Positions 44,401 to 51,907 are shown, counted from the stretch's first letter. The stretch: 54,731 nucleotides of DNA from Alkalihalobacillus alcalophilus ATCC 27647 = CGMCC 1.3604 (GCF_000292245.2 NZ_ALPT02000025.1:1-54731); one strand, 5' to 3'. Notes: a model not told the origin generated them from the sequence alone. Translations and numbers: made by a program.

Positions 44401-45554
44401 GGCACCCGAACATCAAAAGGCGACAGTTTGATTTGTGTCCCCGTACTCGGTGTTGTTCCTGTTACACTATGTTTATAAAACCCTTTCATCTCATTTGTAT
44501 CAAGAGCTCCGACGGCGACATAATTCGAACTTTGTGTTGCCGAACCTACCTCAAACTGGTCACGGATCATGACTCCGAACGATTTTTGATTAGGTGTAGA
44601 AATGCTGCTATCTGTATTAAAGCTGTTTACAGTTGCCTTTGTTGTTATTTCAAAATTTGAATCTGCTGGCAATTGTTTATACAAATAAGAGACACCTTCA
44701 TCATTGCTTGCCACCTTTCCACCTGATGCAAATAAAGTGACCGATCCATCTTCATGAAAAGTTGGTTCAGGATTTCTTTCATCACTCGTATTCGATCCAA
44801 ACTTTTCAAACTCCCAATCACCTGTTCCTATTGTCGGTTGAATCGAGAATTCGACGTCACTAAAAGTAACCGTTGCATTTCTAGCGACATATAACCCGAA
44901 ATAATTCAACGCCTCATCATATTCGATAATTTGTGTATCATTTCCGACTGAAAGGGTATAAATATTGCCTACTTTTCTAATCGTTAGCTCATAAGTTTCA
45001 TTTACTTGTGGCTGACGTGCTAAAGTAAATTCATACCCATCTTTCGTCTGTACTCCAAGCTCGTCACCTTCTTTAAAGCCCTTTTTATAATAGGCTTTCA
45101 TCTCTTGGTCAAGGGCACCAAGAGCCAAATAATTTCCGGTAAAAGAAGCTAGTCTCTCATTATGTAAGACATTACTTCTTAACATTAAACCAAAAGAAAC
45201 TTGATTATTAGCCGTCCATGATTCTACATGAGCGGTTGCCTTGAACTCAAAGTTAACATCAGGCTCTATTTCTTTAAAATAATAAACGAACCCTTCTGTC
45301 GCCGCAGAGATTTTGCCACGGTCATTGGAAGCGCGTAACGTCACATCACCTGTTTCATGTTCCATAATCGAAAAATTCTCGACATTTAAATCATTTGTAC
45401 CCGTATCACCCATCACACTGCCATTCCAGTCACTATTTATTTCGATCATTTCATCTTGAGGCTCAGTGGCTGAAGCAACCAATGTGAAATTAAAATTAGA
45501 AAATATGAGAACAACAATCATCCAAACTGACAACCAACGTTTTCCTTTTTTCAT
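38415..45554 (-). CDS. cell-wall-anchored protein with two tandem family-9 pectate lyase modules
   Basis: A 2,379-residue surface enzyme. In order: signal peptide (1-29); two copies of an unnamed module of about 210 residues (36-240, 241-445); four group-3 Ig-like repeats (446-785, motif YYIGE...SGLxV); a third module copy (786-1010); a fibronectin-like linker (1015-1115); PL9 module 1 (1118-1510); a fourth module copy (1517-1764); a second linker; PL9 module 2 (1868-2240); a Lys/Glu-rich wall spacer (2243-2338); and the sortase signal LPNTA (2340) with a membrane helix and KRKK tail. Both PL9 modules keep the calcium-site pattern ADGFA...NVDDG(Y/W)D with the same 24-residue spacing, and the Lys of NGFK(L/V)GGEG. 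It should cleave pectate or related galacturonans by beta-elimination at the cell surface. Residues 786-1516 and 1517-2243 are an internal duplication. ATGGAGGACAAGGT precedes the ATG. Confidence 0.93.
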   Translation of the reverse strand: MKKGKRWLSVWMIVVLIFSNFNFTLVASATEPQDEMIEINSDWNGSVMGDTGTNDLNVENFSIMEHETGDVTLRASNDRGKISAATEGFVYYFKEIEPDVNFEFKATAHVESWTANNQVSFGLMLRSNVLHNERLASFTGNYLALGALDQEMKAYYKKGFKEGDELGVQTKDGYEFTLARQPQVNETYELTIRKVGNIYTLSVGNDTQIIEYDEALNYFGLYVARNATVTFSDVEFSIQPTIGTGDWEFEKFGSNTSDERNPEPTFHEDGSVTLFASGGKVASNDEGVSYLYKQLPADSNFEITTKATVNSFNTDSSISTPNQKSFGVMIRDQFEVGSATQSSNYVAVGALDTNEMKGFYKHSVTGTTPSTGTQIKLSPFDVRVPSAGEVYDLSIRKSGNVYVVTTNGQREVFVQEELFSETFFAGLYVARDAEVTFSNFEIKTDARIPTQLNANSTSMKTDYLIGENLDLNGLVVITTWSDSNGVERTETLSQNEYIVTGFDSSSAGPNTVTVHFNGLETSIDLMIASLSVEELEILYYPAKTTYYLGDRFDANGFVVQAIYNTGLKEELTPDDYTFSIPEATIVDEAYIFEHAGMIEVEVISTETPEKSVTFNVEVKDTKLQALEIDSLPEKTVYFIGDEIDLSGLVVYAKYDDGSSVRLLRDEFTVSALDTSAPSEQELTVAHKGVEVTFSVTVKEKELAKIKVTDYPKTTYYIGESFERSGLEVSKVYDNFDEEVLAEDLYDLDLSLFDNSEPGIYSIDIKPHDTSMPSTTLKVTVREVVEYDWEFIRFGQSIGTNRNIWEVIQDGKLEEQVIKLEASTGQNAGKITGDHDGITYYYTVIDANEDNFELSADIKVIHYAKTPHDGQESFGIMARDAIGQPDDSAVFSSNIAAVGGFAGRTIWPNGTQLFARTGVIAPDGEGSEDIQRVMLKEERPSLENTYPEQEYRLTLAKTNSGFVGKLNNEYEEIIFEPEILNVQDDNIYVGFYTAREATIEVHNIEFAVTAAATDAPKVERPLEQIKPEIEVLSLNKTPLINYDLKVRANVDGVLNVRQGGSGETEQILVQAGQVIDLPTTLNEKSNTTFSITLIPDDRQYLTSYNPVIQNFTVVHNTFADGHNIYISPEGNSQGDGTRSNPLDIDTAIDFVQPGQSIVALDGNYVRQSALHIKRYNDGTAEEMKYLVADEGARPVFDFDRSSDGMLHEGNYWHVSGLDFTNSAGNTKGYHLAGSDNVIEYSRFYNNGDSGFQMSRIDYSLTEMHEWPSNNLIQYSVAFDNMDPAQNNADGFAIKLTVGEGNILRGLVAHNNVDDGYDLYTKVGSGPIGVVLIEDSIAFNNGILTNGTGGGGDKNGFKLGGEGVHVPHILRNSLAFNNGKYGITSNSNPGLIIEDSIVYNNQEGNLHISTYDHITPDFTIDGIVSYQSERTGSAYRDRYPAEQTGENNFYFDGTKSTNSSSQTLTDDQFIISEPTLPLNPYDLPSIVNQKDENGNIVWGDFFKYLLSNEGSENPDLVWEAITFGQSTDLNFNSNVIPEKVGTNYAEPAVPGTIEDSIILESRGGKIAAGHDGLTFYYTTLDPNVHNFVLEADIYVEQFGPETAAGPSTQDSAGIMVRDVNGGARQDPMLPGFEEVPAASNIFGVGAVRVNGSNKEQVRVAPISRTGVLNPWGNFGSTFSMSPFSTNANHHANLDTPIRMKLERTDTSFILSTSYTTHTGETVHFEEEVEGADLVQVIDSNQMNLGFYAARNAKIRVENASITLSEANTVQSPIVEEPLANAAMNIVSAPQSGATDYNLKILANYKGTISITKDEQEVISQAEIEANDVFEYKAELENEITNFKVTYLPEGAPTDQPITREIAVTKQIFTSGEGLFVSPEGTSSGTGTIEDPLDFITAIQYVLPGETIFMRGGIYTPDSMIRISEEYSGEEGKRKQIVPYNGEKVVIDGQGSLNEILRLEADYWHLYGIELTRAAATSMRLKGDHNIIEMMTFSYNGNTGLHITGDGSDPNDWPKHNLVLNSTSHHNEDVSQIDADGFAAKLGVGEGNVFRGNIAHDNVDDGWDLYNRINEGPNMPVLLDGNIAYGNRNGFKVGGEGLPVAHIVKNNLAFHNSMDGFTDNFNPGALVIENNTSFDNERFNFIFRLNPYFSPEEQGTFKNNLSFRTNTADAVPDFISGNVDETNFFFDGTQSVNSNGEVVKEADFASLVEPEFYSRNEDGSIEWGDFLRLTVDSFLNTAGKDPAHVGALPAIEEEEKKEEDEKEEEKPGDEKKEDELEEEKKEDEKKEDKKGEDKKPVDKLPGKGQDEQSDDDVNAGGKNEGGSKENNDNKKGGTGKKVEEEQGLPNTATQHYQFLLYGILLMSMGILIHLFMKRKKNGRLDI

Positions 45555-45735
45555 TTACCTTGTCCTCCATAAGTTTTTTCCCTCAACAGGTTCAGACCAC
45601 GTTCAAACTCTTTTCTGTACTCACCTCACTTTAAATTGAATTAGAGACATTTGGCCTAAACGAATTGTCGTTACAATCAACCCAAACGCCCTAATTCTTT
45701 GATAATTAAACCGTAACGCACAAAACAAAATTACG

Positions 45736-45773
45736 TCTATAATCCCTAGTGCAGATTCATGTAAGCGGTATCA
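45736..45773 (-). promoter_or_regulatory. promoter and overlapping cre site of the pectate lyase gene
   Basis: On minus, TTACAT (45,764-45,759) and TATAGA (45,741-45,736) are 17 bases apart. TGTAAGCGGTATCA at 45,760-45,773 fits every position of the cre consensus TGWAANCGNTNWCA and overlaps the -35 box. Layout and distances are the same as at the importer operon. The leader is about 175 bases. Confidence 0.8.
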
Positions 45774-45797
45774 AAAATGAATAAAAAGGGATAGAAT

Positions 45798-45835
45798 CTA
45801 ATAAATTGAATACAGACATAAGCTGATGATTATTC
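45798..45835 (-). promoter_or_regulatory. candidate AraC-type operator of the pectate lyase gene
   Basis: The minus-strand block GAATAATCATCAGCTTATGT then CTGTATTCAATTTATTAG aligns with the block upstream of the importer operon, with its GATGATT core again 60 bases from the -35 box. Confidence 0.6.
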
Positions 45836-45890
45836 AAATTATTCTAAAAATTAAACCCCAAAATCGATAATCTCCTCTAGAATCCAACAT

Positions 45891-45925
45891 AAAAAATGGC
45901 TGGTTTCTCTTTCCATTAACCAGCC
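45891..45925 (-). terminator. terminator after the DUF624 gene
   Basis: On minus, GGCTGGTT pairs with AACCAGCC around an 11-base loop, followed by ATTTTTTAT. The stem overlaps the last codons of the DUF624 gene. Confidence 0.85.
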
Positions 45926-46554
45926 AGTTTATTTCGTCGATCTACTTCTTCTATTTTATTAAAAATTCGGTGTGCAATAATCATAAACATCATACTTAAT
46001 GGGGCAACACTAAAGAATAATAAAGAAGCTGGTGCGACTTCAAGAGCGATATAACATAAAATTAAACAAAGAATCATTGAGAAGGTATGAAAAGGATTAG
46101 ATAGGCCAAGGATAAACGCATATTTTATATTTTGAAAGAGCTTCAAATCATAGTGAACATACACTTGAAAAATATAAAGAGTCATAACCAAATAATTAAA
46201 AGCAATCACAACAAAAAGGTAGAAGAAAATTTGTGACATTCCGCTTTCTAAATGATAAAAGAAATACAAATCAATGAATAAAATCACAGCTAAACTCGTT
46301 AAAATGAAACCGAGTCCATTTGATTTCACAAACTCCCTCTTGTATGTTTGCCAAAATTCTTTTGAAATCTGTAATTCCTGCTCCCCATTAATCCATTTTC
46401 GTGCTAATGTAAACATCGCGACGGTTGCTGGGAATACGCCCAAAATAATCCCTCCGAGTAAAACAAACCCAACCCATAATATATTGACGATCGCTAACTT
46501 AGCAATCCATTCAAAAGCCCGATAAAAGACGCCATATACACCATTTGCCTCCAT
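45916..46554 (-). CDS. yesL: DUF624 membrane protein, YesL type
   Basis: A 212-residue membrane protein with about five helices and the family's FPATVAMFTLARKWINGE segment near residue 40. DUF624/YesL genes are regularly found with pectin- and rhamnogalacturonan-utilisation ABC systems in Bacillus; the biochemical role is unknown. It follows the BASS gene by 26 bases on the same strand, likely in one transcript. The symbol follows family resemblance only. Confidence 0.8.
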   Translation of the reverse strand: MEANGVYGVFYRAFEWIAKLAIVNILWVGFVLLGGIILGVFPATVAMFTLARKWINGEQELQISKEFWQTYKREFVKSNGLGFILTSLAVILFIDLYFFYHLESGMSQIFFYLFVVIAFNYLVMTLYIFQVYVHYDLKLFQNIKYAFILGLSNPFHTFSMILCLILCYIALEVAPASLLFFSVAPLSMMFMIIAHRIFNKIEEVDRRNKLAG

Positions 46555-46580
46555 TTACAATCCACCTTCCTCATTCCTAT

Positions 46581-47546
46581 TTATAAACCGGCTATCTTTT
46601 TTAGTTTTTCCTCACGATCTTTTGATTTGACGATGATTTTTCCAATCGCTGCAGCAAGCACCTGCTGAAACAAAATAACCACAATGATTGGAATACTCAC
46701 TTGCGGCGGAAAATAGGTAACCGCTAAGGCTGAGCCTACCCCGTTATTTCTTAATCCGCTGCTATAAGTTAAACTGATTCCAATCGTTTGATCCCACTTA
46801 AATATTTTTGCTGCCGTAAATCCTAACACATAACCAACAACCGTTAATAACAAGAGGGTAACGAATAATTTGAGCAATGAAACATTTGTGTCCTTTAGAA
46901 AAGGGGCTGCGACCGAACAATTAATGGCAATCACTAGAAGCAAACCACACTTTGCAAAAGGAGCTAATGTTTTTTTGATTTCCCCCGAAGGCTTTGTGAA
47001 AAAATGGGTACAAGCTAATCCTATAATGGAAGGAACAACAACCATCCAGATAAGCCCTTTCATTACCTCCCAAATAGGTAAGGACACCTCCGTTCCTATT
47101 AATAGCTGTAAAGAAAGAGGAACAAGAAAAGGGGCAAGCATCGTATTGACTAAAATAATCGTTAAAGTCGTTGAACTGCTCCCTTTATAAATAGACACCC
47201 ACATTAAACTCACGATTCCTGTAGGGATGACAAAGGCTAATACGAGCCCGGTCACAATATACATGTCATCAGCAAAAAAAAGATGTCCTCCCCCAAAGGC
47301 TAGAAGCGGCATTATCACTTGTAAAATGATTAAACTAATAAAAATGGGCAAAGGATTTTTAATGGCATGTCCAATCTCCTTTACCTTAAGCCCGAGGCTA
47401 CTCGAAAAAGTAATACAAGCAAAAATCCAAGGCACTAAAAAAGCATAAGAATGGAGAAAGGAAAATATCGTCATTCCACCTAATACAAATAAGGGAGTAA
47501 TAAAAGGAAAGTAAGTCTCTAATGTTGTGTTTGCTTTTTCAAACAA
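46581..47546 (-). CDS. bile acid:sodium symporter (BASS) family transporter
   Basis: A polytopic membrane protein of about 321 residues with nine or ten helices. The conserved segments IPTGIVSLMWVSIYKGSSSTTLT and SYSSGLRNNGVGSALAVTYF-like stretch (from about residue 260) carry the two crossing helix motifs of the family. The frame opens at 47,570, but that ATG lies upstream of the ribosome site GGGGAGGAAG, so the start is placed at the TTG at 47,546. BASS proteins carry organic anions with sodium; here a uronate or other pectin breakdown product is a plausible cargo, by context only. Confidence 0.8.
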   Translation of the reverse strand: MFEKANTTLETYFPFITPLFVLGGMTIFSFLHSYAFLVPWIFACITFSSSLGLKVKEIGHAIKNPLPIFISLIILQVIMPLLAFGGGHLFFADDMYIVTGLVLAFVIPTGIVSLMWVSIYKGSSSTTLTIILVNTMLAPFLVPLSLQLLIGTEVSLPIWEVMKGLIWMVVVPSIIGLACTHFFTKPSGEIKKTLAPFAKCGLLLVIAINCSVAAPFLKDTNVSLLKLFVTLLLLTVVGYVLGFTAAKIFKWDQTIGISLTYSSGLRNNGVGSALAVTYFPPQVSIPIIVVILFQQVLAAAIGKIIVKSKDREEKLKKIAGL

Positions 47547-47646
47547 TGGCTTCCTCCCCTTTATACACATACAATTGAGTGTAGTCTATTAACCTATGCA
47601 TAATTGAATTGCTTGCTTTTAAATATACATCTTTCTCCTTAAAACG

Positions 47647-47737
47647 ACTATAATCTTCTTGACAGTTTATAAGAATGAGAACATAAATCGCTACAAACTT
47701 ATCTAATGAACGCTATATAAGATAATGATTATTCTCT
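47647..47737 (-). promoter_or_regulatory. promoter and candidate operator of the BASS-DUF624 unit
   Basis: On minus, TTCTTA (47,675-47,670) and TATAGT (47,652-47,647) are 17 bases apart. The block GAATAATCATTATCTTATAT at 47,703-47,737 matches the operator-like block of the lyase and importer genes; its AATGATT core is 49 bases from the -35 box, about one helical turn closer. A degenerate cre (10 of 14) lies at 47,683-47,696. The region also faces the divergent regulator gene. Confidence 0.5.
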
Positions 47738-47795
47738 TTTTCCCTCACTAATCATCCTTCTCAAAAATATTCCTTAAATTGAAGCTTAAAAAGAG

Positions 47796-47831
47796 GTATA
47801 ATCAGGACAGAATCAATTGAAAACGCTTTAT
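47796..47831 (+). promoter_or_regulatory. regulator promoter with downstream cre
   Basis: TATAAT in AAGAGGTATAATCAGG has TTAAAT 17 bases upstream. TGAAAACGCTTTAT at 47,818-47,831 matches the first 12 cre positions and would lie about 15 bases into the transcript, where CcpA acts as a roadblock. Confidence 0.55.
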
Positions 47832-47851
47832 CTTTGATTAGGGGGGGTTGA

Positions 47852-50188
47852 ATGAAAAAGAGAAAAACAAAATTCTACTTTAAACTGTTAGCCTTTATAT
47901 TAATTGTCAGTACGTTCCCAGTTGCTTTTGTCGGGACATTTTCTTATATAAAAGTCTCAGATTCGATGCTGGCGAAAGCTTCAGAAGAACAAAAGCAAAA
48001 TATCCACCAAAGAAATATAAACGTTGAGCAAGTATTAAATACGATTGATCATTCTTTAACTTATTTTGTTAATTCTTCGTTTTTAACAGATACTTTACAG
48101 CAACCAATGGGAGCTGTGCAATTTCAAAGATATCGACAGCTAAAACATGAATTAAATTATTTACAATCCTTTGATACAGGAATTGAAGACATTCTGATTC
48201 TCAGTTTCAATCACAACTGGAAAATTAATAATGAAGGACTAAATCACTTAGATGAGCAAGAAATCGATGAACATTATTCTAAGTACCTCCAGTCTTACAG
48301 TGGGACAGAATGGCTCTTGGAAAAGAAAAAAAACACCCCTGCTCATCCCCCAGATGAAGAGGTTGAACATTGGGAAAGTCAAGCCCATTGTGATTATAGC
48401 ATTCAGTTAGTGAAACAACTCCCACTTGTTTCAAGCTCAAAGACTGGTCTAGCCGTTGTCAGTATCCCATCATGTTCTCTATCTAATATTTTGACGACTA
48501 GTGGTGAAACAGAACAAGTTATGATTTTAGATGAAAATTTCCGAATATTAGCACATAATAATCCTTCTTTGATCGGCGAATATTTCGAGGACGTTTCGAT
48601 TATTGAAAATATAGATCATACCGATACAAATAGCCTAGGACAAATCGCCACTAGCCTAGACATGACAGAATCAACAATTACTTATAAAAAATCAGATTAT
48701 AATGGTTGGCTTTACTTATCTATTATCTCTAATCAAGAATTAAAACAAGAAGCAAACGCTATTGGGCTATTTACGTTACTCGTTTGTGTAAGTATTATTA
48801 TGACCTGTTTTATCTTTTCTTGGTTCGGCTCAAAAAGGTTATATAAACCTATTAAAGAGCTATACAAAACACTTATGACCAACATGAATCATTCATCCAG
48901 CCCCAAACAACATCGTGATGAATTTGAAGCTATTGGTGATCAAATTCACCATATGTTAGAAGAAAATAAAGTGCTAGAAACAAAGCTTCATGGACAAATC
49001 GATCAATTAAAGCATTTATTCAGTGTTCGTTTACTAGACGGGCAACTAAAAGAAGAAGAACTATTAAATATTTATTCATCTTATCATTTCACAAAAAATT
49101 GGCATCATTTATGTGTTTTAAGTTTACAAATTGACTCCCTTGAAAATACTAGCTATACAAACGGGCAGAAAGACTTATTACTATTTTCAATTAACAGCAT
49201 TGTAGAAGATAATGTACCGACTCAAAGACGGTTGACTCCGATTATTCGTAAAGATGTACAAGTCACGATTCTTTTAAGTACATTGGAATCTCAGGAATCC
49301 TTTGAAGAATATATTCATGAGGTTGCTACAAGTATTCAAACAAAAGTCCAAGAAGAGTTAGGCTTATCAGTAAGCATCGGGGTTAGCCATCCTTATGCCG
49401 AACTTTCTTCTACGAGAGAGGCTTATCTTGAAGGGGTAGAGGTTTTAAAATACCGACTTAAATTTGGTCAAAATTCAATTTTATACTATAAAGATATTGA
49501 AGCTGGAAGCTCTTTTCAAACATATTTTCCGGAAAATGTTAAAAATGAGTTATTTGACTTTATCAAGTTAGGTGAAAAAGACAAAGCTGAGGAAGCTTTA
49601 GAAAGATTGATTGCCACAATCTTTTCAAAAGATTTAACCCCAAATCAATACCAGATTTCTTTAATGCGGTTATTAAATGATTTAATTTTATTAATGCAAA
49701 CACTTGGTATAGAGCTAGAAAATGTTGATGATAAAAAGTCATTGTTTGATCAGTTTTTTGAGTTAAAGTCGATTGAGGAAATTACGAATTGGTTTAGAGA
49801 CCACATTATTTATCCATTAATTCAATCCATCCAAGAACGAATTCAATCAAAGTATAAAAACATCTCAGAAAACATCATTCATATTATTCAGAAAGAGTAT
49901 GATACAGAGCTTTCACTTGAATCGATAGCGGAGCGGTTGCACTATAATCCTAATTATTTAAGTAGTATTTTCCGCAAAGAAACGAATATCTCTTTTAGTG
50001 AATACTTATCAATGTATCGTCTAAATATGGCGAAACAGTGGCTTATTGAATCGGATTTATCTATTAAAGAAATTGCTGAAAAGTTTCACTACAACAATTC
50101 ACAAAACTTCATCCGTTCTTTTAAAAAGAAAAAAGGAATCACACCAGGAAAATATCGTGAATTACATGCTAAAAAGAAGTTTGAATAA
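47852..50188 (+). CDS. membrane-bound AraC-family regulator, YesS/YtdP type
   Basis: A 778-residue transcription regulator. One helix at about 10-30, an extracellular sensor domain (31-300), a second helix at about 303-325, a short HAMP-like segment (WFGSKRLYKPIKELYKTL), a middle region of about 300 residues, and a C-terminal AraC DNA-binding domain (680-778) with two helix-turn-helix units (LSLESIAERLHYNPNYLSSI; LSIKEIAEKFHYNNSQNFIR). TTAGGGGGGG precedes the ATG. In Bacillus such proteins control rhamnogalacturonan and pectin genes. It is divergent from the BASS-DUF624 unit and is the natural candidate to bind the shared operator blocks. Confidence 0.92.
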   Translation: MKKRKTKFYFKLLAFILIVSTFPVAFVGTFSYIKVSDSMLAKASEEQKQNIHQRNINVEQVLNTIDHSLTYFVNSSFLTDTLQQPMGAVQFQRYRQLKHELNYLQSFDTGIEDILILSFNHNWKINNEGLNHLDEQEIDEHYSKYLQSYSGTEWLLEKKKNTPAHPPDEEVEHWESQAHCDYSIQLVKQLPLVSSSKTGLAVVSIPSCSLSNILTTSGETEQVMILDENFRILAHNNPSLIGEYFEDVSIIENIDHTDTNSLGQIATSLDMTESTITYKKSDYNGWLYLSIISNQELKQEANAIGLFTLLVCVSIIMTCFIFSWFGSKRLYKPIKELYKTLMTNMNHSSSPKQHRDEFEAIGDQIHHMLEENKVLETKLHGQIDQLKHLFSVRLLDGQLKEEELLNIYSSYHFTKNWHHLCVLSLQIDSLENTSYTNGQKDLLLFSINSIVEDNVPTQRRLTPIIRKDVQVTILLSTLESQESFEEYIHEVATSIQTKVQEELGLSVSIGVSHPYAELSSTREAYLEGVEVLKYRLKFGQNSILYYKDIEAGSSFQTYFPENVKNELFDFIKLGEKDKAEEALERLIATIFSKDLTPNQYQISLMRLLNDLILLMQTLGIELENVDDKKSLFDQFFELKSIEEITNWFRDHIIYPLIQSIQERIQSKYKNISENIIHIIQKEYDTELSLESIAERLHYNPNYLSSIFRKETNISFSEYLSMYRLNMAKQWLIESDLSIKEIAEKFHYNNSQNFIRSFKKKKGITPGKYRELHAKKKFE

Positions 50189-50191
50189 TAA

Positions 50192-50240
50192 AAAAGGATG
50201 TCTCTTAAGGTTCATTTTCATGACCTTTTGAGACATCCTC
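50192..50240. terminator. bidirectional terminator between regulator and second binding protein
   Basis: AGGATGTCTC pairs with GAGACATCCT, with an inner stem AAGGTTCATT/AATGAACCTT-like region; T-runs flank it on both strands (TTTTTTA on minus). It is shared by the convergent genes. Confidence 0.88.
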
Positions 50241-50241
50241 T

Positions 50242-51795
50242 TTAACAATCACATTGATAGGCTTGAGTAAATTCCTCGATTATTCGGTTTCCGCCACTCG
50301 TATACCAGTTTTCTACTGCTTTTTGAAATCCATCCTCATCTATTTGTCCAAGAATAAATTGAATGGTTGCATCCTCCATCATTTGCTTTAACTGGCTTCC
50401 TTTAATGACAAATGTATCAGAATCTAGAGAAATAGTCGGATTGTGTATTAAATGCTTTTCATTTTGCTGAATTAAATCAATTGCCTTCACTTGAACATCA
50501 TAACTAAAATAACGTTCATAGCCTTTATGTGTCTCACTCTCACCAATTTCAAGCGCTAAATACGGCCTTACTTCTTGATCATGTAAGGCTGAGTTTATAA
50601 TATTGGCCATACCATCAATGACTTCATAGTGTTCACCTTCCACTCCCCACAATAATAAGTTACTTATTTCAGGTGTCAATAATTGGTCGTAGAATGAAAG
50701 GATTTTTTTCAAATCAGCTTCGGTCTTCACAGATGACTTTGGAAATAATAATAGATTCGAATATCCAGGTATCGCCCAAATCCCAAATTCACCATCTGCT
50801 CGCCTCACCTTACTATGAACATCAAACTCGGCGTCAGGATTTATCAAAATAGCTTGATTATATAGGTTAATGACATCAGCCATAGAACCTACATAAATCC
50901 CCGCTTCCCCATTCACTAACAAGGACTGCTGCTCCATTTTACTCGCAACTGGAAAGTCTTGATTCATATAGCCGTTTTGATAAAGCTCTCTCATGTATTC
51001 CAACGTCTCCATATATTCAGGGAACATAAATTCAGGCAATATTTCGTCGTCTTTGATTCCAAATTCATTCGGAACCCCAAACCAGGAGGAAATTGTTTTA
51101 AAAGCTCCAAAAACTAAGTCACTCCGTTCAGTTAACCCGATTGTATCTTGTACACCTGTACGATTAGGGTCATCTTCGGTAAAAGCTCTTGCTAATTCAA
51201 AAAATTCTTCAGTCGTTTCCGGTGCCGATAATCCAAGGTTCCGAGCCCAATCTTTACGATAAATGATCCCTTGCCGTGACAGTGGCCTCCCTTGATAAAG
51301 AGAATAAATCTTCCCATCTACCTTTGTATTAGATAAGATTTCTGGTTTTAATTTACTTAAGTTCTCAAACTCCTCTAAATACGGGCCAATTTCCCAAAAC
51401 TGTTCATCACGGATGGCATCCTTATATTGATTAAACATTTGAAAACTCATGGGGACAACCATCGGCAAATTCCCTGTTGCAAAAGCGGTATGAACACGAT
51501 CATTATAATTAGTCTCACGAACAAACTGAATGTTTAACTTCGTATTAGTGGCCCCTTCAATCAACCTTTTTATTTTTGTATTGGGCACTTCGAAGTTATG
51601 TAAGTTTAATAGCATCGAGATCTCATAAGGATCTTCAGATGATTTTCCAGATGTAGTTTTATAATTTATTTGGCTATCTTCATTCTTTTCACCGATGACA
51701 GCGTTTTCATTTTTGCTACAAGCAATGAGTAATAAAAGAAGAAAAGAACATATCCAAAACGAAACAAATATTGGCTTTCTTTTAAATAAGATCAT
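50242..51795 (-). CDS. solute-binding lipoprotein, LplA/YtcQ type, without its permeases
   Basis: A 517-residue lipoprotein. The lipobox LIACSKN places the lipidated Cys near residue 26. Length and segments such as NLHNFEVPNTKIKRLIEGAT, GKIYSLYQGRPLSRQGIIYRKDWARNLGL and GEAGIYVGSMADVINL fit the LplA/YtcQ-type large binding proteins of Bacillus pectin systems. The frame opens at 51,810, but AAGGGGG sits ahead of the ATG at 51,795. No permease follows; it may share permeases encoded elsewhere or act as a sensor accessory. It is followed by a convergent terminator. Confidence 0.87.
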   Translation of the reverse strand: MILFKRKPIFVSFWICSFLLLLLIACSKNENAVIGEKNEDSQINYKTTSGKSSEDPYEISMLLNLHNFEVPNTKIKRLIEGATNTKLNIQFVRETNYNDRVHTAFATGNLPMVVPMSFQMFNQYKDAIRDEQFWEIGPYLEEFENLSKLKPEILSNTKVDGKIYSLYQGRPLSRQGIIYRKDWARNLGLSAPETTEEFFELARAFTEDDPNRTGVQDTIGLTERSDLVFGAFKTISSWFGVPNEFGIKDDEILPEFMFPEYMETLEYMRELYQNGYMNQDFPVASKMEQQSLLVNGEAGIYVGSMADVINLYNQAILINPDAEFDVHSKVRRADGEFGIWAIPGYSNLLLFPKSSVKTEADLKKILSFYDQLLTPEISNLLLWGVEGEHYEVIDGMANIINSALHDQEVRPYLALEIGESETHKGYERYFSYDVQVKAIDLIQQNEKHLIHNPTISLDSDTFVIKGSQLKQMMEDATIQFILGQIDEDGFQKAVENWYTSGGNRIIEEFTQAYQCDC

Positions 51796-51907
51796 TACAT
51801 CCCCCTTCAACTTGCTTGTTCAGTAATATCCTTCAATAGAATAAGAGCACGATATAATTATTATAACATTCTTAGTTATAAGAAAAGTAAGAAATAATAA
51901 AAACCGT

